NCBI RefSeq assembly: GCF_002165135.1
Contig: NZ_NFZQ01000010.1
Coordinates: 186,001-250,000, forward strand
Reading direction: 5' to 3'
From: Pseudomonas sp. SID14000
GTDB lineage: Bacteria; Pseudomonadota; Gammaproteobacteria; Pseudomonadales; Pseudomonadaceae
Length of the DNA: 64,000 nucleotides
Both the position numbers and the translations under genes were made by a program. The notes beneath the pieces are model-generated. The model saw only the letters and a list, made by a program, of their open reading frames with translations, was not told where the DNA came from and searched no databases. This document shows positions 8,615 to 15,593 of this stretch, in pieces; within the stretch, counting starts at the first letter, position 1, and each line of letters starts with the position of its first letter.

Positions 8615-9040
8615 ATGCTCACCGTCACATTGATCAACATGCTGGTAGTCATACTGGTGGTAATCATTCACTACGAATGCTTGCTGCGCCTGAATGACTG
8701 GCTACCGCGGCTTAAATTGTGGAGCCGATTCCGAATAGTTGCGGGTGTGTTCGGCGCGCTGCTGGCCCATGCCCTGGAGGTCTGGTGTTTTGCCTTGGCC
8801 TATTACCTGATGGCTCACGCTGATGGCTGGGGCACGCTCAGTGGCAATTTCGATGGCAGCTTCCTGGATTGCGTGTACTTTTCCTTCACCACCTACACCA
8901 CCATCGGCTTCGGCGACATCGCCCCTACCGGGCACCTCAAATACCTCACTGGCCTACAGGCATTGACCGGCCTGGTGCTGATCACCTGGACAGCTTCGTT
9001 CCTGTTCCTGGAAATGCAGAAGTACTGGAAAGCCAAATAA
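8615..9040 (+). CDS. Two-helix K+ channel-like membrane protein
   Basis: A 141-residue membrane protein with an N-terminal helix (1-20), a helix near 43-66, a pore loop with selectivity filter TTIGFGD (95-101), and a final helix (113-133). This is the Ion_trans_2 (KcsA-like) layout with an extra N-terminal helix, and no cytoplasmic RCK or cyclic-nucleotide domain follows. The filter reads IGFGD, a common variant of the TVGYGD potassium signature. It is 28 bases downstream of ftsH and is probably the last gene of the BON-ftsH operon. Confidence 0.85.
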   Translation: MLTVTLINMLVVILVVIIHYECLLRLNDWLPRLKLWSRFRIVAGVFGALLAHALEVWCFALAYYLMAHADGWGTLSGNFDGSFLDCVYFSFTTYTTIGFGDIAPTGHLKYLTGLQALTGLVLITWTASFLFLEMQKYWKAK

Positions 9041-9177
9041 CGGTGGTTCAGTCGTTTGGCGGCCGCGTGCAGTGCCATTGCGCAACGTCAGGCACGTCTT
9101 CACCATGCTCGATCAGTCTTGGGGGCGGAGGCAACCCTGCGTTTATCAATCTGCTAGCGGCTACCATCGCTGCCCCT

Positions 9178-9191
9178 TTGATCCTGATCAA
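9178..9191 (+). promoter_or_regulatory. ANR/FNR box, perfect consensus
   Basis: TTGAT-CCTG-ATCAA, a perfect match to the FNR/ANR consensus, 66 bases before the reductase-like ORF at 9258. A TAACCT hexamer at 9213-9218 is placed as a -10 for a class II promoter. The rest of the 9041-9257 gap shows no gene. Confidence 0.8.
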
Positions 9192-9257
9192 GGTCCAGGG
9201 AAGGCAGGCGCCTAACCTGAATGCAGCAGGGTCGTACCAGACACAATCGAGGCGCAC

Positions 9258-9989
9258 ATGGGGCGGGACGACGGTGGATGTGTCCGTTTGCTGGAAACGT
9301 TGTCGGGTATGGGCACCCAGGAGTACCTGCGCCTGGCGCTTTGCACCCCGCAGCGCAGCGAGGCGATGCCGGGCCAATACTGCTTTCTGGCCAGTCGCGA
9401 GCAACGTTGGCCCTGCAGCTATGTGAGCCTGCCAGGGATGGCTGGCCGGTTCATGGTAACCACTCATGCTACCCAGGCACTGGATAAGGCGGGTCAGTTG
9501 CTTCGCTATTCCGGGCCATTGGGCAACGCCTGGCCAGTACCCCTGCAAAGCAAGCGGCTGCTGGCCATCACTCGCGGCGAGGGGGTGTTGGCGCTTCTTT
9601 GCCTGCTCGATGAAATCCGCTGCTGGCTACCTTGGGTTCAGGTGCGGCTGCTACACGAAGGCTTGCCCCTGGAGCATTTGCCCGCAGATTGCCTCGTGTG
9701 CCTGACGGCACAAAAGACGGTAGTGCGCGACAGCGAAAGCGGATGGACGCAACTGACAAAGCAGTTGGAAGATTTCAGGCCGGATACGGTCTACTGCTGT
9801 GCACCACCGCAAGTAGCGCGCCAGGCAGCACGCTTGTGCTGGCGAAAAGGCGTGCAGCCACAGCGCATCTGGCTGCGAACAGACCATGTGCCCTACCCGA
9901 CCTGGAGTACCCAGTCGCCATCGAGTGGGCTTGTGCAACGCTATGACAGAGTGCTCGCGGCGCTTAAACGGGTTCCTCCGGCCGGCTGA
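9258..9989 (+). CDS. Degenerate ferredoxin reductase-like (FAD/NAD-binding) protein
   Basis: A 243-residue protein that resembles the flavin reductase family of sulfhydrogenase gamma, anaerobic sulfite reductase B and PyrK. There is a PGQYCFL strand (39-45), a GPLGNAWPV segment (86-94) matching the GPLGNGF loop before the NAD domain, and an NAD-domain start KRLLAI. Key motifs are altered: the FAD motif RxYS reads PCSYVS, and the Gly-rich GGxGIAP loop reads TRGEGVLALL. Flavin and NAD binding are therefore doubtful. It lies just after a perfect ANR box and converges on the downstream FNR gene, overlapping it by 26 bases. The family assignment is from pattern only. Confidence 0.55.
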   Translation: MGRDDGGCVRLLETLSGMGTQEYLRLALCTPQRSEAMPGQYCFLASREQRWPCSYVSLPGMAGRFMVTTHATQALDKAGQLLRYSGPLGNAWPVPLQSKRLLAITRGEGVLALLCLLDEIRCWLPWVQVRLLHEGLPLEHLPADCLVCLTAQKTVVRDSESGWTQLTKQLEDFRPDTVYCCAPPQVARQAARLCWRKGVQPQRIWLRTDHVPYPTWSTQSPSSGLVQRYDRVLAALKRVPPAG

Positions 9990-10695
9990 GGTTGAGCAGC
10001 CCTTGTTGGTCGACAAGTCGTACCTCGCGCCCTACGCATTGCAGGAACCCTGCCTGGATGAACCGGGTGAACAACCGGCTGACGGTTTCCTGGGTGAGGT
10101 CCAGGTAATTTGCGATATCGCTGCGGGACATGGGCAGATTGAAAACATCTGCCCTCAATCCGCGCTCATGGTAGCGCGCCGACATGCCCAACAGGAATAT
10201 CGACAACCGTTGATCGGCCCGCCCATGGCAGCACCGCAGGTGTTCATCCTTGCCCTGGATGCCCAGGCTCAGCATATGCAATAGCTGGTAGCGTAAGCCA
10301 GGGATCTGCCCCGACAGATCAACCAGCTGATCGAGCCGGATGGAGCAGACCAGAGAAACTTCAAGCGCCAGCGCGTAGCTTCGATAATGACTCGCACCGA
10401 TAGCGTCCAGCCCCAGCATCTCACCCGGCAGGACGAAGCCGGTGACCCGCTCGTTGCCCTCGGCATCAAGCAGGAAGTTCTTGATAGCCCCCGAGCGCAG
10501 GGCAAATACATGGTCCATCGGCTCGTCGGCCTTGAACAGATAGGCACCCTTCTTCAACGGACGGTTACGGCGCACGATACGTTCCAGCTTGTCCACTTCG
10601 TCAGCACTGAGGCTAGCGGGCAAGCAAAGGCGGCTCAACGAACACGCAAGGCACTTCACATGGGGCCTTGCCCCCATATCTACAGGGCCTGACAT
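9964..10695 (-). CDS. FNR/ANR-family oxygen-sensing transcriptional regulator
   Basis: A 243-residue Crp/Fnr regulator. The N-terminus has C15-x2-C18-x5-C24 followed by LP, and a fourth Cys at 117, the exact ligand set of FNR and ANR for an oxygen-labile [4Fe-4S] cluster. A cyclic-nucleotide-type beta-roll, a dimer helix and a winged helix follow. The recognition helix reads QETVSRLF (E203, S206, R207), the E-xx-SR signature that reads TTGAT half-sites. It should therefore bind the boxes found across this island. P. putida KT2440 is known to have three FNR proteins (ANR and two paralogues) with different O2 sensitivity; this is probably one of the paralogues. A GAGG site precedes the ATG. Confidence 0.92.
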   Translation of the reverse strand: MSGPVDMGARPHVKCLACSLSRLCLPASLSADEVDKLERIVRRNRPLKKGAYLFKADEPMDHVFALRSGAIKNFLLDAEGNERVTGFVLPGEMLGLDAIGASHYRSYALALEVSLVCSIRLDQLVDLSGQIPGLRYQLLHMLSLGIQGKDEHLRCCHGRADQRLSIFLLGMSARYHERGLRADVFNLPMSRSDIANYLDLTQETVSRLFTRFIQAGFLQCVGREVRLVDQQGLLNLSRPEEPV

Positions 10696-11123
10696 GATGA
10701 CGCCTCAACGTTTTTTCATGCGAGCATTAATTCAAAATTAGCCGCTACGCTCAGTGGTTTCCGGGCTACCGACGAAGGGTAATGTCACCTGCCAAGGCTT
10801 GATCAGGATCAAGTCTTACGGCCTTCATGCGCAAATAATGAAACCGACGGCGAAGAGCGTGGCTACGCATGTTGCACTGACGGATGCCGACCTGCTGGTC
10901 ATGGACTACCCGAACAATTGCGCCTGCAAGCTGCGAAGACCTCGACTAACAGGCACCCAATGCTCAAATCATTGAGTTTGCCAAGGCCGTAGCCTGGTCC
11001 GAAAGAGGTCATCCACCGCCTTGCACTGAGCTGACCCAAGGCCACCGCCCCATGACCTGTCATGCTGCGGCGCCTGGCATCTACCGCGGGCCGACGCAGC
11101 AATCCCTCCAAGGGAGAATGCCC
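10696..11123 (+). other. 428-base intergenic region with an ANR box and no clear gene
   Basis: This divergent gap lies between the FNR gene and the esterase gene. It holds a perfect ANR box (10799-10812). A short frame starting at ATG 10838 (about 45 codons, MKPTAKSVATHVALTDADLL onward) lies directly after the predicted -10 and lacks a good ribosome site. I do not recognise its product. The remaining 150 bases before the esterase may be a long leader or decayed sequence. Confidence 0.4.
10799..10812 (+). promoter_or_regulatory. ANR/FNR box, perfect consensus
   Basis: TTGAT-CAGG-ATCAA, a perfect match. An AATAAT hexamer at 10834-10839 lies about 31 bases from the site centre, an excellent class II -10, so transcription toward the esterase starting near 10846 is predicted. 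The site is also about 110 bases upstream of the divergent FNR gene and could repress or activate it. Confidence 0.78.
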
Positions 11124-12491
11124 ATGAACGGACCTTCGAACAAGCTGATGGAGCAGCTTTACGGTAAGCAATACCAGGTCGATACTGGTGATATCGCGCC
11201 AATGCTGCACCAATACGCCGAGCCCCTACCGGACCTGGAAGACCCGGCTTTTGCCAAGCTGTTCGACCGTTATGCCGATGCCCGAGTGGTGATGCTCGGC
11301 GAGGCGAGCCATGGCAGCAGCGAGTTCTACCGCGCCCGTGCGGCTATTACCCGACGACTCATCGAACTGCATGGCTTCAACATCGTGGCCGTCGAAGCCG
11401 ACTGGCCGGATGCCGGGCATGTCGATCAATATGTGCGAGGGCTTGCACATTCAGCGTGGAAACGCCATATCTTCAGCCGTTTCCCAACCTGGATGTGGCG
11501 CAACAGTGAGGTCAAGGCCTTTGTCCATTGGCTCCACGCGCACAATCGCATGCTGGCCGAGGACCGTCGCGTAGAGTTTCGTGGCCTGGACGTCTACAGC
11601 CTGCGCAACTCCATACATGAAGTGCTGGCCTATCTGGACCGGGTCGATCCGCATCTGGCCCATGAGGCCCGTCGGCGCTACGGCTGCCTGACGCCCTGGC
11701 AGGACGACCCTGCGCTGTATGGCCATTTTGTCGAGCGCGGTGGCGTCATGCCTTGCGAGCAACCGGTGATCGAGCAACTGAATGTCATGCTGGCCGAACA
11801 ATTGTCAGGCTTGATCCGCAATGACGAAGCCTTTTTCAACGCAACGCAGAATGCACGCGTAATCATTGCTGCGGAACAATACTATCGAGCCATCTACCGA
11901 GGGTCGGCCGCATCCTGGAACCTGCGCGACCGGCACATGTTCGATACCTTGCGTGCGCTGCTCGAGCGCCGCGGTCCGAAAGCCAAGGCGGTGGTCTGGG
12001 CACACAATTCTCATATCGGCAATGCAGGCGCCACAGAAATGGGCTGGAAAGGCCAGTTCAACATCGGTCAGCTGTGTCGCAGTGCGTTTGGACGGGATGC
12101 CGTGCTGATCGGCATGGCGACCGACCGAGGCCAGGTGGCCGCAGCCGATGACTGGGACGGCGACCTGCAGATCAAGGACATACGTCCATCCCGCCCGGAC
12201 AGTTGGGAGTGCCAGTTCCGGCTTGCCGGAGTGCCAGCCTCGTTGACCGACTGGCGAGACCCGCAGCGCAAGGAACTGCGCCGGATCTTGTCCACGCCAT
12301 TGCTCGAGCGGGCCATTGGTGTCATCTATCGTCCCGAAAGCGAGCGGCTCAGCCACTATTTCGAGGCAGTTCTGGCCGAGCAGTTCGATGCCATGCTCTG
12401 GGTCGAACAAACCAGGCCGGTCACCGCGCTGCCCTTGCCGAAACAACAACATCTGGAACCGGAGGACGAAACCTATCCATTTGGCGTGTGA
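11124..12491 (+). CDS. Erythromycin esterase-family protein
   Basis: A 455-residue protein of the EreA/EreB-like superfamily. Conserved segments are GEASHGSSEFYRARA (about 58-72), VEADWPDA, the WMWRN region and WAHNSHIGNA, which carry the His and Glu residues of the active site. Chromosomal members of this family in stress islands are not generally macrolide resistance enzymes, and their substrate is unknown, so no resistance is claimed. The start at 11124 is supported by GGGAG seven bases upstream; ATG 11118 is too close to that site. The 3' end overlaps the convergent hydrolase by 19 bases. An ANR box and -10 lie about 300 bases upstream. Confidence 0.85.
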   Translation: MNGPSNKLMEQLYGKQYQVDTGDIAPMLHQYAEPLPDLEDPAFAKLFDRYADARVVMLGEASHGSSEFYRARAAITRRLIELHGFNIVAVEADWPDAGHVDQYVRGLAHSAWKRHIFSRFPTWMWRNSEVKAFVHWLHAHNRMLAEDRRVEFRGLDVYSLRNSIHEVLAYLDRVDPHLAHEARRRYGCLTPWQDDPALYGHFVERGGVMPCEQPVIEQLNVMLAEQLSGLIRNDEAFFNATQNARVIIAAEQYYRAIYRGSAASWNLRDRHMFDTLRALLERRGPKAKAVVWAHNSHIGNAGATEMGWKGQFNIGQLCRSAFGRDAVLIGMATDRGQVAAADDWDGDLQIKDIRPSRPDSWECQFRLAGVPASLTDWRDPQRKELRRILSTPLLERAIGVIYRPESERLSHYFEAVLAEQFDAMLWVEQTRPVTALPLPKQQHLEPEDETYPFGV

Positions 12492-13147
12492 CTGCCCGAA
12501 GCTTGCAGGTGCGCTACAAACCAGTCGGCAGCGAGCGCCGCAGCCTTGCCCAGCGTGCCAGGTTCTTCGAAAAGATGCGTAGCGCCTGGCACCACTTCAA
12601 GTCGATGCTCACATTGCAACATGCGACCCGCCAGACGATTGAGCTCCAGCACCTGTACGTCTTCACTACCCACGATGTGCAACGTTGGCGCTTTTACTCG
12701 CTGCAGCACTGACCAGGCCAGGTCAGTCCGGCCTCCCCTGCTGACCACCGCCGCCACCACATCCGGGCGTTGAGCCGCTGCGAGCAGCGCCGCGGCCGCG
12801 CCAGTACTGGCACCAAACAGGCCAACGCGCAGGGGCTGGAGTTGCTTATCCCGTTGTACCCAATCGACGACATCGACTAATCGCTTGGCCAGCAATGGAA
12901 TGTCGAAACGCAGTTCCCCGGTCTCGTTATCCAGTCGCTGCTCTTTTTGCGTCAGCAGGTCGAACAGCAACGACCCCAGCCCGCGAGCCGCGAGGATGTC
13001 AGCCACGAACTGGTTCCGGGCGCTCAAACGACCGCTGCCACTGCCATGGGCGAAAATGACCAGAGCGCGGCAATTGCCCGGCAACCGTAAGTCGGCCAGC
13101 AATTCGACGCCGGGCAGCTTGATAGTCTGCGATCGTACCTCAGTCAT
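12473..13147 (-). CDS. Alpha/beta hydrolase, dienelactone hydrolase-like
   Basis: A 224-residue alpha/beta hydrolase. It has an oxyanion loop FAHGSGSGRLS, a nucleophile elbow GASTG in which the nucleophile is Ser rather than the Cys of true dienelactone hydrolase, an acid near GSEDVQVLEL, and a catalytic His in GATHLF. The substrate is unknown. AGGAG precedes the ATG at 13147, which overlaps the end of the broken phosphoribosyltransferase frame, showing former translational coupling. In related islands a phosphoribosyltransferase and a hydrolase of this type are adjacent or fused, so only the hydrolase half of the pair remains intact here. Confidence 0.85.
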   Translation of the reverse strand: MTEVRSQTIKLPGVELLADLRLPGNCRALVIFAHGSGSGRLSARNQFVADILAARGLGSLLFDLLTQKEQRLDNETGELRFDIPLLAKRLVDVVDWVQRDKQLQPLRVGLFGASTGAAAALLAAAQRPDVVAAVVSRGGRTDLAWSVLQRVKAPTLHIVGSEDVQVLELNRLAGRMLQCEHRLEVVPGATHLFEEPGTLGKAAALAADWFVAHLQASGSHTPNG

Positions 13148-13326
13148 GTCCTCGCTCCTGGGAAGTATCCTGGGAAAGCACGCGCGCGTCAGCTTGACGC
13201 ATGAGCGCCATGACTTCTTCAACCGAAGTTTGACCTGCCGGCGAACCGGGTGAGCGGTTCGACAAGGCAACGCCCGGCCTCGGGACGGTCTGGAAACGAG
13301 GTCTGCACTGCAAGGTCATATGACAT
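13140..13326 (-). pseudogene. Remnant of a phosphoribosyltransferase gene with large internal deletion
   Basis: An intact ribosome site (GGGAGG) and ATG at 13326 open a 35-codon frame whose residues FPDRPEAGRCLVEPLTRFAGR match the N-terminus of island-type phosphoribosyltransferases (F-x-D-R-x-x-A-G-R pattern). After this a different frame reads GQTSVEEVMALMRQADARV to a stop at 13140, matching the C-terminal QTSDEEV region of the same family. The central part, including the PRPP loop, is missing (roughly 150 codons judged from the family length), and the join is out of frame. The stop overlaps the ATG of the hydrolase. The remnant sits between the Usp and the hydrolase of what was probably one operon. 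Confidence 0.72.
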
Positions 13327-13431
13327 GAAACCTCCCGCACCGAGATGGCGCCTGTCGTTTCACGAGCGCATGTACGAGCATGGCCTGCGTCCTTGAAAGC
13401 TTTGAAAGCAGGCCATTGCGGGCCTTGCCCA

Positions 13432-14358
13432 TCAGCCTTGGGAATGCTCCGGTGAAATAACCAGTACGCTGCTGGAGAGCCGATGCATCACTCGTTCCGC
13501 AGTGCTGCCGATGAACCAGCCGATGCCATGATGGTGATAGCTGCCCATGACCAGCACGTCGATATCATTGTTATCCATGAACACCGCCAGGACCTTGGCC
13601 GGATCGCCCATTCGCATGTGGCGGTGTTCGGCGGCGATACCATTGCGCTCGGCAAGCGACTGGAAGGCTTCGCTCTGGGCCTCATGAAGGGTTCGAGCGG
13701 AATTCGAGTCGAACAGGAACGAATGTTCCCGGCTGCCGCCAGCGTCCAGATACATCGAGCCCAGGTCATAGGCATATAACAATTCGATCTGGGCATTGCA
13801 TTGCAATGCCAACTTCAGCGCTTCACTGATGATCTGGTCGTTGAAGCCCTCATACTGATCTTCAGGCCTGGACAGGTCCACAGCTGCAAGAATCCTGCGC
13901 GGCAGCGCATGGCTGGCCTTGTGCACCAGGTGCAGCGGGATGCGTGTATCGCGCAATAGCTGAACATCCAGTGACGTGAACATGGCGCGCATCCACCAGG
14001 GTTCATGCTCGAGCTCCTTGATCAGCATGGCGAAAGGCTGCTCGCGCAAGTGCGCGAGGATCTCGTCCAGCGGATGCTGCACCCACACCACTTCCGTGGT
14101 GACCGTGACACCATTGCGCCGCATCGACAGCGCCTGGGACTCCAGCCAGTCACGGTGCTGCTGCACATAGCCTTCGCGCATGACAGCCAGCGCCTGGTCA
14201 TTGACCAGGCCCGCCGTGGCAAGCCCTTCCAGATAATCGAACGCCACAATGTGCAGCGCCATGCCCTTGGCCTTGGCCAGCGCTGCTGCGCGATCATAGA
14301 TCGGAGTCCGGCGCATCAGGGCTGATGCTATCAGCAGCAGTCTTTGTGGATTGTCCAT
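13432..14358 (-). CDS. Universal stress protein, tandem UspA domains
   Basis: A 308-residue protein with two UspA domains (about 1-150 and 155-305). The C-terminal domain ends with the nucleotide-binding signature G-S-Y-H-H-H-G-I-G-W-F-I-G-S-T-A-E-R followed by SSVLVI. It is a second Usp paralogue, related to but distinct from the one at 684-1574. The start at 14358 has GAGGTG just upstream; a longer frame begins at 14415 but overlaps the ANR box region. The box at 14418-14431 lies about 66 bases upstream, so oxygen-limited induction is expected. It probably headed the operon with the broken phosphoribosyltransferase and the hydrolase. Confidence 0.9.
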   Translation of the reverse strand: MDNPQRLLLIASALMRRTPIYDRAAALAKAKGMALHIVAFDYLEGLATAGLVNDQALAVMREGYVQQHRDWLESQALSMRRNGVTVTTEVVWVQHPLDEILAHLREQPFAMLIKELEHEPWWMRAMFTSLDVQLLRDTRIPLHLVHKASHALPRRILAAVDLSRPEDQYEGFNDQIISEALKLALQCNAQIELLYAYDLGSMYLDAGGSREHSFLFDSNSARTLHEAQSEAFQSLAERNGIAAEHRHMRMGDPAKVLAVFMDNNDIDVLVMGSYHHHGIGWFIGSTAERVMHRLSSSVLVISPEHSQG

Positions 14359-14417
14359 GGCACACCTCTGCGATTGCGGTACGTACCTGGAGCATCTGCC
14401 ACTCATCTTTTGCAAAT

Positions 14418-14431
14418 TTGATGTTTGTCAA
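14418..14431 (-). promoter_or_regulatory. ANR/FNR box before the second usp operon
   Basis: Minus-strand reading TTGAC-AAAC-ATCAA, nine of ten consensus matches. It is centred about 66 bases before the Usp start. Confidence 0.72.
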
Positions 14432-14478
14432 CTGCCCGCTTCCGCGCAGACAAACGGCATTCTGGATGGCGCGGGAAT

Positions 14479-14492
14479 TTGATGCTGATCAA
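14479..14492 (+). promoter_or_regulatory. ANR/FNR box, perfect consensus, facing a broken gene
   Basis: TTGAT-GCTG-ATCAA, a perfect match. On the plus strand the next sequence is the tail of a zinc alcohol dehydrogenase, whose 5' part is missing, followed by the second FNR gene at 14772. The box may have driven the lost dehydrogenase and may now drive the regulator. Confidence 0.72.
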
Positions 14493-14562
14493 GGCTTCTA
14501 GCCGCTAACGGAGCACGCTACTGGCATATCAACAATGATTTCTTGCTTCGGAGGCGGGCCAT

Positions 14563-14717
14563 GGCGGCAAAGAGCACATGCGCCGGCTGATGGCGGTGAT
14601 CGCCAACGGCCGGGGCGACGTTCGCAACTGGTCACGCACCGCTTTCGACTCGATGACATTGAGGCTACCTATGAACTGTTCGCCCATCAGCGCGATGGTG
14701 TCATGAAGATTCGCTGA
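14563..14717 (+). pseudogene. C-terminal remnant of a zinc-dependent alcohol dehydrogenase
   Basis: Two overlapping frames carry the end of a medium-chain zinc alcohol dehydrogenase. One reads GGKEHMRRLMAVIANGR from 14563. After a frameshift near 14620 the other reads LVTHRFRLDDIEATYELF then AHQRDGVMKIR to a stop at 14717. These match the usual C-terminus (GGKxRMxxLM, THRFxLDDIExAYxLFxxxxDGVxK). All zinc ligands and the NAD fold are gone. Together with the ANR boxes and Usp genes this suggests that the ancestral island included a fermentative alcohol dehydrogenase. Confidence 0.7.
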
Positions 14718-14771
14718 TTGGTCACCCCGTACCCGCTTTGCCAATCTCCGATGCTCGGAGGAGGCCTGAAA

Positions 14772-15593
14772 ATGTCCGGTCAACTGAAAGTCACGCTCCT
14801 TGATCAGTCTGTTTCGTCGCGCGTGGCAAATCCGATTCACCTGAAACCGCTGGTGCCCCTGTGCAGGGAATGCCGGGTCAGCGGCCTGTGCCTGCCCACC
14901 GGCTTGCCCATTCACGACAACAGTTGCCTGGGCGCACTGATAGGCCCACGCATGCGAGTTCGCAAAGGCGCCGCACTGTTCAATGCCAATGATTCACTGA
15001 CCACGCTGTATGCGGTTCGCTGCGGCAGCTTCAAGACCAGCCTGAACAGCGCCGAAGGCCAAGGGGTGGTGATCAACTTCTGGATGCCGGGTGACGTGCT
15101 TGGCCTTGATGCCATTGCCACCGAGCATCATGTCTGCGATGCCATTGCCCTGGAAGACAGCGAAGTCTGCCCCGTGCCCTATCGCCGCTTGCAAGCCCTG
15201 GCACGGGACTTCCCGGTCCTGCAACAAAGTCTGAATCGGTTGATGAGTCGGGAGATCGTGCGTGAACACGAGCGCGTGTTGATGTTATGCAACCTCACTG
15301 CTGAACAGCGGCTGGCCAGCTTCCTGGTCGGGCTGTCCAGGCGCTTCGTCAACCGGGGCTACTCTGCCCATGGGTTCATGTTGCGCATGTCCCGCGAAGA
15401 CATGGCGTCGTACCTGGGATTGCGTCTGGAAACCGTGTGCCGTGCCGTCGCCCGTCTTCGCGCGCTCGGCATCGTCAGCTTGCATGGCAGACTGGTGGAG
15501 ATTCTCGACATGCCTGCCCTTATGACGCTCGAACAGGGCGGTGTTGAATGTGACCACAAGGGAGTTCCCGAGGCACCATGCTCGACACCCTGA
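14772..15593 (+). CDS. FNR-like regulator with variant recognition helix
   Basis: A 273-residue Crp/Fnr regulator. The Cys ligands C31-x2-C34-x5-C40 followed by LP and a fourth at C133 fit an oxygen-sensing [4Fe-4S] cluster. The recognition helix reads LETVCRAV (E220, C223, R224), so the Ser of the FNR E-xx-SR signature is Cys. Base reading by E and R is kept, but a Cys there may change affinity or make binding redox-sensitive. The start at 14772 has AGGAGG eight bases upstream; a longer frame from 14718 lacks a site. Its 3' end overlaps the DUF4010 gene by 16 bases, implying coupling. It is probably the second FNR paralogue of the putida group. Confidence 0.88.
   Translation: MSGQLKVTLLDQSVSSRVANPIHLKPLVPLCRECRVSGLCLPTGLPIHDNSCLGALIGPRMRVRKGAALFNANDSLTTLYAVRCGSFKTSLNSAEGQGVVINFWMPGDVLGLDAIATEHHVCDAIALEDSEVCPVPYRRLQALARDFPVLQQSLNRLMSREIVREHERVLMLCNLTAEQRLASFLVGLSRRFVNRGYSAHGFMLRMSREDMASYLGLRLETVCRAVARLRALGIVSLHGRLVEILDMPALMTLEQGGVECDHKGVPEAPCSTP

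Noticed and set aside
9141..9152. Another ATCAA half-site (GTTTATCAATC) near the perfect box at 9178
   Set aside because: The partner half-site is absent at the right spacing.
11124..12491. Macrolide resistance function for the erythromycin-esterase-family gene
   Set aside because: Only family membership is seen; chromosomal stress-island members are not shown to confer resistance.
13382..13414. GGCCTGC...GCAGGCC hairpin between the usp gene and the phosphoribosyltransferase remnant as a terminator
   Set aside because: The stem is only seven pairs with a long loop and no T tract on the minus strand.
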